DNA of 17,100 nt from an uncultured Candidatus Competibacteraceae bacterium (GTDB lineage Bacteria; Pseudomonadota; Gammaproteobacteria; Competibacterales; Competibacteraceae), in contig CALGOO010000017.1 of NCBI GenBank assembly GCA_937960715.1, positions 1-17,100 of the forward strand. Reading direction: 5' to 3'. The position numbers were made by a program, and so were the translations under genes. This document shows, in pieces, positions 15,508 through 17,100 of this stretch (position 1 is its first letter; each line of letters begins with the position of its first letter). The notes under the pieces are model-generated. The model was given only the letters and a program-made list of their open reading frames with translations. It had not been told where the DNA came from and did no database searches.

Positions 15508-15837
15508 TCACCGATAGGCCGAATCATGATCGGGATGCAGGGAAAGCAGGCGAAGCCATTCCCCGTCATCGCGGTAAGCCACGGCCCGAACCCCCTGACT
15601 GATCCGAAGGCTGTACAGGCGGTGCCCGTCTGGTCCGATCCGGGAGTGGATCAGTTCCCACTTTAAGCCGCGATCCTGGTACACCTGCGGCCAGCGCAGG
15701 CCCGCAAGCTTGCGCAGCGTCGCCAGCACGCCGAGTTGCTGGACCTTTTCGAGCGCGAAAAACTGGCGTTGGAAAATGGGGTTGTTGAGATCAAGCCGAA
15801 CGGTATCGGATTCACCGACGCGAGCACTCTTGGTCAC
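15508..15837 (-). CDS. Putative RelE/ParE-like toxin of a type II toxin-antitoxin pair
   Basis: Small protein of 109 residues. The N-terminal half is helical (IFQRQFFALEKVQQLGVLATLRKLAGLRW). The C-terminal half has the strand pattern of RelE/ParE-fold toxins, with WELIHSR, HRLYSLRISQGVRAVAYRD and WLRLLSLHPDHDSAY. Family toxins of this fold cleave mRNA on the ribosome or poison gyrase; which applies here cannot be said. The start is a GTG at 15837, overlapping the upstream antitoxin stop by four bases (GTGA), so the two are probably translationally coupled. The gene ends 84 bases from the convergent cls stop. The pairing, size and order support the call; the exact family is not certain. Confidence 0.75.
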   Translation of the reverse strand: MTKSARVGESDTVRLDLNNPIFQRQFFALEKVQQLGVLATLRKLAGLRWPQVYQDRGLKWELIHSRIGPDGHRLYSLRISQGVRAVAYRDDGEWLRLLSLHPDHDSAYR

Positions 15838-16079
15838 CGGCGTTCCAACTCGTCAAGGTCGGTATCCGCTGCTGGATGCGATTCCGCCCAGGCGATGGCT
15901 TCATCGAGATCGGCCTTCACGTTCGGCGCGTGCAACCACCGCTCGTCATCGGGAATGAATTCCCCCAGCTTGATCAGCCAAACACCGGGATCCAATTGCT
16001 CCACCAACACTTGTCGGCCCGCATACGCTTTGCCCAAAGCGATTTGCCCGCTCCGGCCCACGGTTTTGACTATTGCCAT
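15834..16079 (-). CDS. Putative AbrB/MazE-like antitoxin
   Basis: Protein of 81 residues encoded directly upstream of the RelE-like toxin and overlapping it by four bases. The N-terminal half (IVKTVGRSGQIALGKAYAG, then VLVEQLDPGVWLIKLG) resembles the swapped-hairpin SpoVT-AbrB DNA-binding fold. The C-terminal half is acidic and helical (DLDEAIAWAESHPAADTDLDELE), as expected for a toxin-wrapping tail. The ATG at 16079 has a clear GGAAGG eight bases upstream; an ATG at 16118 is in frame but falls in the promoter region. A perfect palindrome 28 bases upstream is a plausible site for autorepression. Confidence 0.72.
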   Translation of the reverse strand: MAIVKTVGRSGQIALGKAYAGRQVLVEQLDPGVWLIKLGEFIPDDERWLHAPNVKADLDEAIAWAESHPAADTDLDELERR

Positions 16080-16106
16080 TGGATTACCTTCCCATAACTG
16101 ATCCTG

Positions 16107-16121
16107 ATCATGCCGCATGAT
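16107..16121. promoter_or_regulatory. Palindromic candidate operator for the toxin-antitoxin operon
   Basis: ATCATGC (16107-16113) and GCATGAT (16115-16121) form a perfect seven-base inverted repeat around one base, 28 bases upstream of the antitoxin ATG. On the minus strand it overlaps TATCAT (16122-16117), a -10-like hexamer; no good -35 box is seen. Antitoxins of type II systems commonly repress their own operon from such sites. Confidence 0.5.
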
Positions 16122-16175
16122 AACATAAGCTTTCAGGCCGAATACTTTGGCATACCTGCCCGCACGATGGCTGTC

Positions 16176-16191
16176 ACCTGTCTTGACAGGT
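16176..16191. other. Perfect 7-bp inverted repeat with 2-base centre
   Basis: ACCTGTC (16176-16182) and GACAGGT (16185-16191) flank TT. It lies between the antitoxin gene and the truncated transposase, 97 bases upstream of the antitoxin start. It may be a second operator or debris of the insertion event. Confidence 0.4.
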
Positions 16192-16211
16192 CTACAAGTG
16201 AAGCTATTTTG

Positions 16212-16643
16212 TCACACAAAAGCCACAGCGATCCTGCCGCCCAAGGTGGTCAGAGCACTTAAAATTTGGAGGGCTCTTTGATCCTGGAACCGGTCGAAAC
16301 GGCCGCGCAGGGTTTTGTCATCCAGCGCGATGCCGGTCAAGCCATCGCGTGGCTTGTCGAGCACCGCCGCGTGACCCCGAAAGGCGACCTCGACGGCGGC
16401 CGGGTCCACCCCCTGCGGGGCGTAGCGGATCGCGGGGTGGGCCGGCGCCCGCTTCCAGTTCAACCCGCGGAGCGCGTTCAGTTGCGACAGCCTGGCCTCG
16501 ATGAACCATTGGATCTTGCAGTACGACGTGGCGTCCGACAAGATCGCCAGAATGCTGAACGACAGCAGGTGCTCCAAGCCATACCGCCGACCTTGAGGAC
16601 GGCGGTGATCGGGAATCGCGGCGAGAAAGGTCGGCAACAGCAT
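16212..16643 (-). pseudogene. Truncated ISAs1-family transposase
   Basis: The 143-residue frame matches the N-terminal part of ISAs1/H-repeat transposases: FLAAIPDHRRPQGRRYGLEH, LLSFSILAILSDATSYCKI, GLNWKRAPAHPAIR, and IALDDKTLRGRFDRFQDQRA near 125-144 of the usual family layout. Full-length members are roughly 370 residues, so well over half, including most of the catalytic domain, is missing. The ATG is at 16643, and the frame ends at a TGA where homology is already fading (LSALTTLGG). Not expected to be active. Confidence 0.85.
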
Positions 16644-16708
16644 CGGCCCATCCTATTGTCTGAAATAGCCTATAGAATGAATTGGTTGAGAAGCGTTGAA
16701 CAGCCCTG
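16212..16708 (-). mobile_element. ISAs1-type insertion sequence remnant
   Basis: One end appears to be at 16708: read on the minus strand the element begins CAGGGCTGTTCAACGCTTCT, 65 bases before the transposase ATG. This is the expected place for the terminal inverted repeat, and it lies exactly where homology of the flanking PIN gene stops. No matching end (CAGGGCTG on the plus strand) was seen between 15424 and 16211, so the other end is deleted. The lower boundary given is only the transposase stop. Confidence 0.7.
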
Positions 16709-16830
16709 AATGGACAGGTGGCAAGCGTCTCCGTCGCCAGCCCGGTCAGCCACGCACGGGTCCATCGATAAAACGGATGCGCGGGGTCGGCGCGGGCGAT
16801 CAGGATATCGATGTCGAAAAGGTACCCCAA
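16709..16830 (-). pseudogene. VapC-like PIN-domain toxin gene interrupted by the insertion sequence
   Basis: Forty codons remain of a PIN-domain gene starting at TTG 16830, with AAGGGA upstream as a possible ribosome site. The segment GYLFDIDILIARADPAHPFY, followed by RAWLTGLATETLATCP, matches the first strand and helix of VapC-type toxins, with the first catalytic Asp in LFDID. The frame then passes into the insertion sequence at 16708 and loses homology. No continuation of the PIN domain is visible below 16212, and no clear antitoxin gene lies upstream up to 17100. Confidence 0.7.
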
Positions 16831-17100
16831 TTCCAGATCCCTTCTTCCTCGCGAAGTTGGTTTATGGTAACCGTTCACTCCCCCTCCCAGCGGGAGAGGG
16901 TTGGGCTTACAAGTGTAGGTTTTCTCATGTCTCACCTTCGAGCACTGGTAATGATAAAATATCAGGGGACAGGGGCAGGGCCGGCCAGGGTTCCGGGCAA
17001 CCGTGGCCGAGAGGTAACGGCTGATGATTGAAGATCGCGGCGATAATTAATGACCAACCATGCCGGAAAATGCCCACTAATCGCCACCGGCGCCCTTGGC
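16831..17100. other. Right-edge region without a clear gene
   Basis: Contains a REP-like stretch near 16879-16909 (CCCCCTCCCAGCGGGAGAGG), a type of GC-rich intergenic inverted repeat common in proteobacteria. An ATG at 17050 opens a 17-codon frame to the window edge (MTNHAGKCPLIATGALG), and on the minus strand a frame could end at 17077. Neither can be judged from the bases visible. Two plus-strand frames across 16696-17031 have no recognisable protein features. Confidence 0.5.

Noticed and set aside
16318..16935. 205-codon minus-strand frame appearing to be one protein
   Set aside because: It joins a PIN fragment to an out-of-frame reading of the insertion sequence; only the part from 16830 to 16709 resembles a protein family.

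Overview
The window is GC-rich, densely packed DNA from a gammaproteobacterium. The type II secretion genes run in the order E-F-G-H-I-J-K-L-M-N-D, use an N-type protein in place of GspC, and end with a lipoprotein secretin. This is the arrangement known from the Xanthomonas xps locus. The genus cannot be named from the sequence; a Xanthomonas-like or Competibacter-like lineage is a guess.

Layout. (1) Positions 1-9548, minus strand: a type II secretion system (T2SS) operon. It is read right to left from the ATPase gspE through the platform protein gspF, the major pseudopilin gspG, the minor pseudopilins gspH-I-J-K, the platform proteins gspL and gspM, the coupling protein gspN, and the secretin gspD, which runs off the left edge. 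Most junctions are 1-4 base overlaps or very short gaps. (2) Positions 9572-11892, minus strand: rfbA-rfbC-rfbD (rmlA, rmlC, rmlD), three of the four enzymes making dTDP-L-rhamnose. rfbB is not here. Only 23 bases separate rfbD from gspE, so the sugar and secretion genes may share a transcript. (3) Positions 11893-12530: a 638-base gap without a convincing gene. It holds a likely minus-strand promoter for rfbA and an AT-rich stretch with a TATAAT box and several inverted repeats, two of which exclude each other. (4) Positions 12531-15423, plus strand: a PIN-PhoH ATPase (PhoH2 type), then a cardiolipin synthase. (5) Positions 15508-16121, minus strand: a compact toxin-antitoxin pair, an AbrB-like antitoxin followed by a RelE/ParE-like toxin, with a palindrome just upstream. 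(6) Positions 16212-16830, minus strand: a truncated ISAs1-type insertion sequence lying inside the start of a PIN-domain (VapC-like) gene. (7) Positions 16831-17100: a REP-like inverted repeat and no clear gene.

How the genes fit together: the T2SS genes encode an envelope machine that moves folded proteins out of the periplasm. No prepilin peptidase gene is present, so the pseudopilins must be processed by an enzyme encoded elsewhere. dTDP-rhamnose would feed lipopolysaccharide or exopolysaccharide synthesis, and cardiolipin synthase modifies membrane lipid, so much of the window concerns the cell envelope. The right end has accessory character: a toxin-antitoxin pair, a dead toxin gene and a dead insertion sequence. 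I did not find a clearly undescribed multi-gene system. The best candidates for something new are the structured intergenic region at 12240-12450, the AbrB/RelE-like pair with its palindrome, and the repeat-bearing secretin loop.
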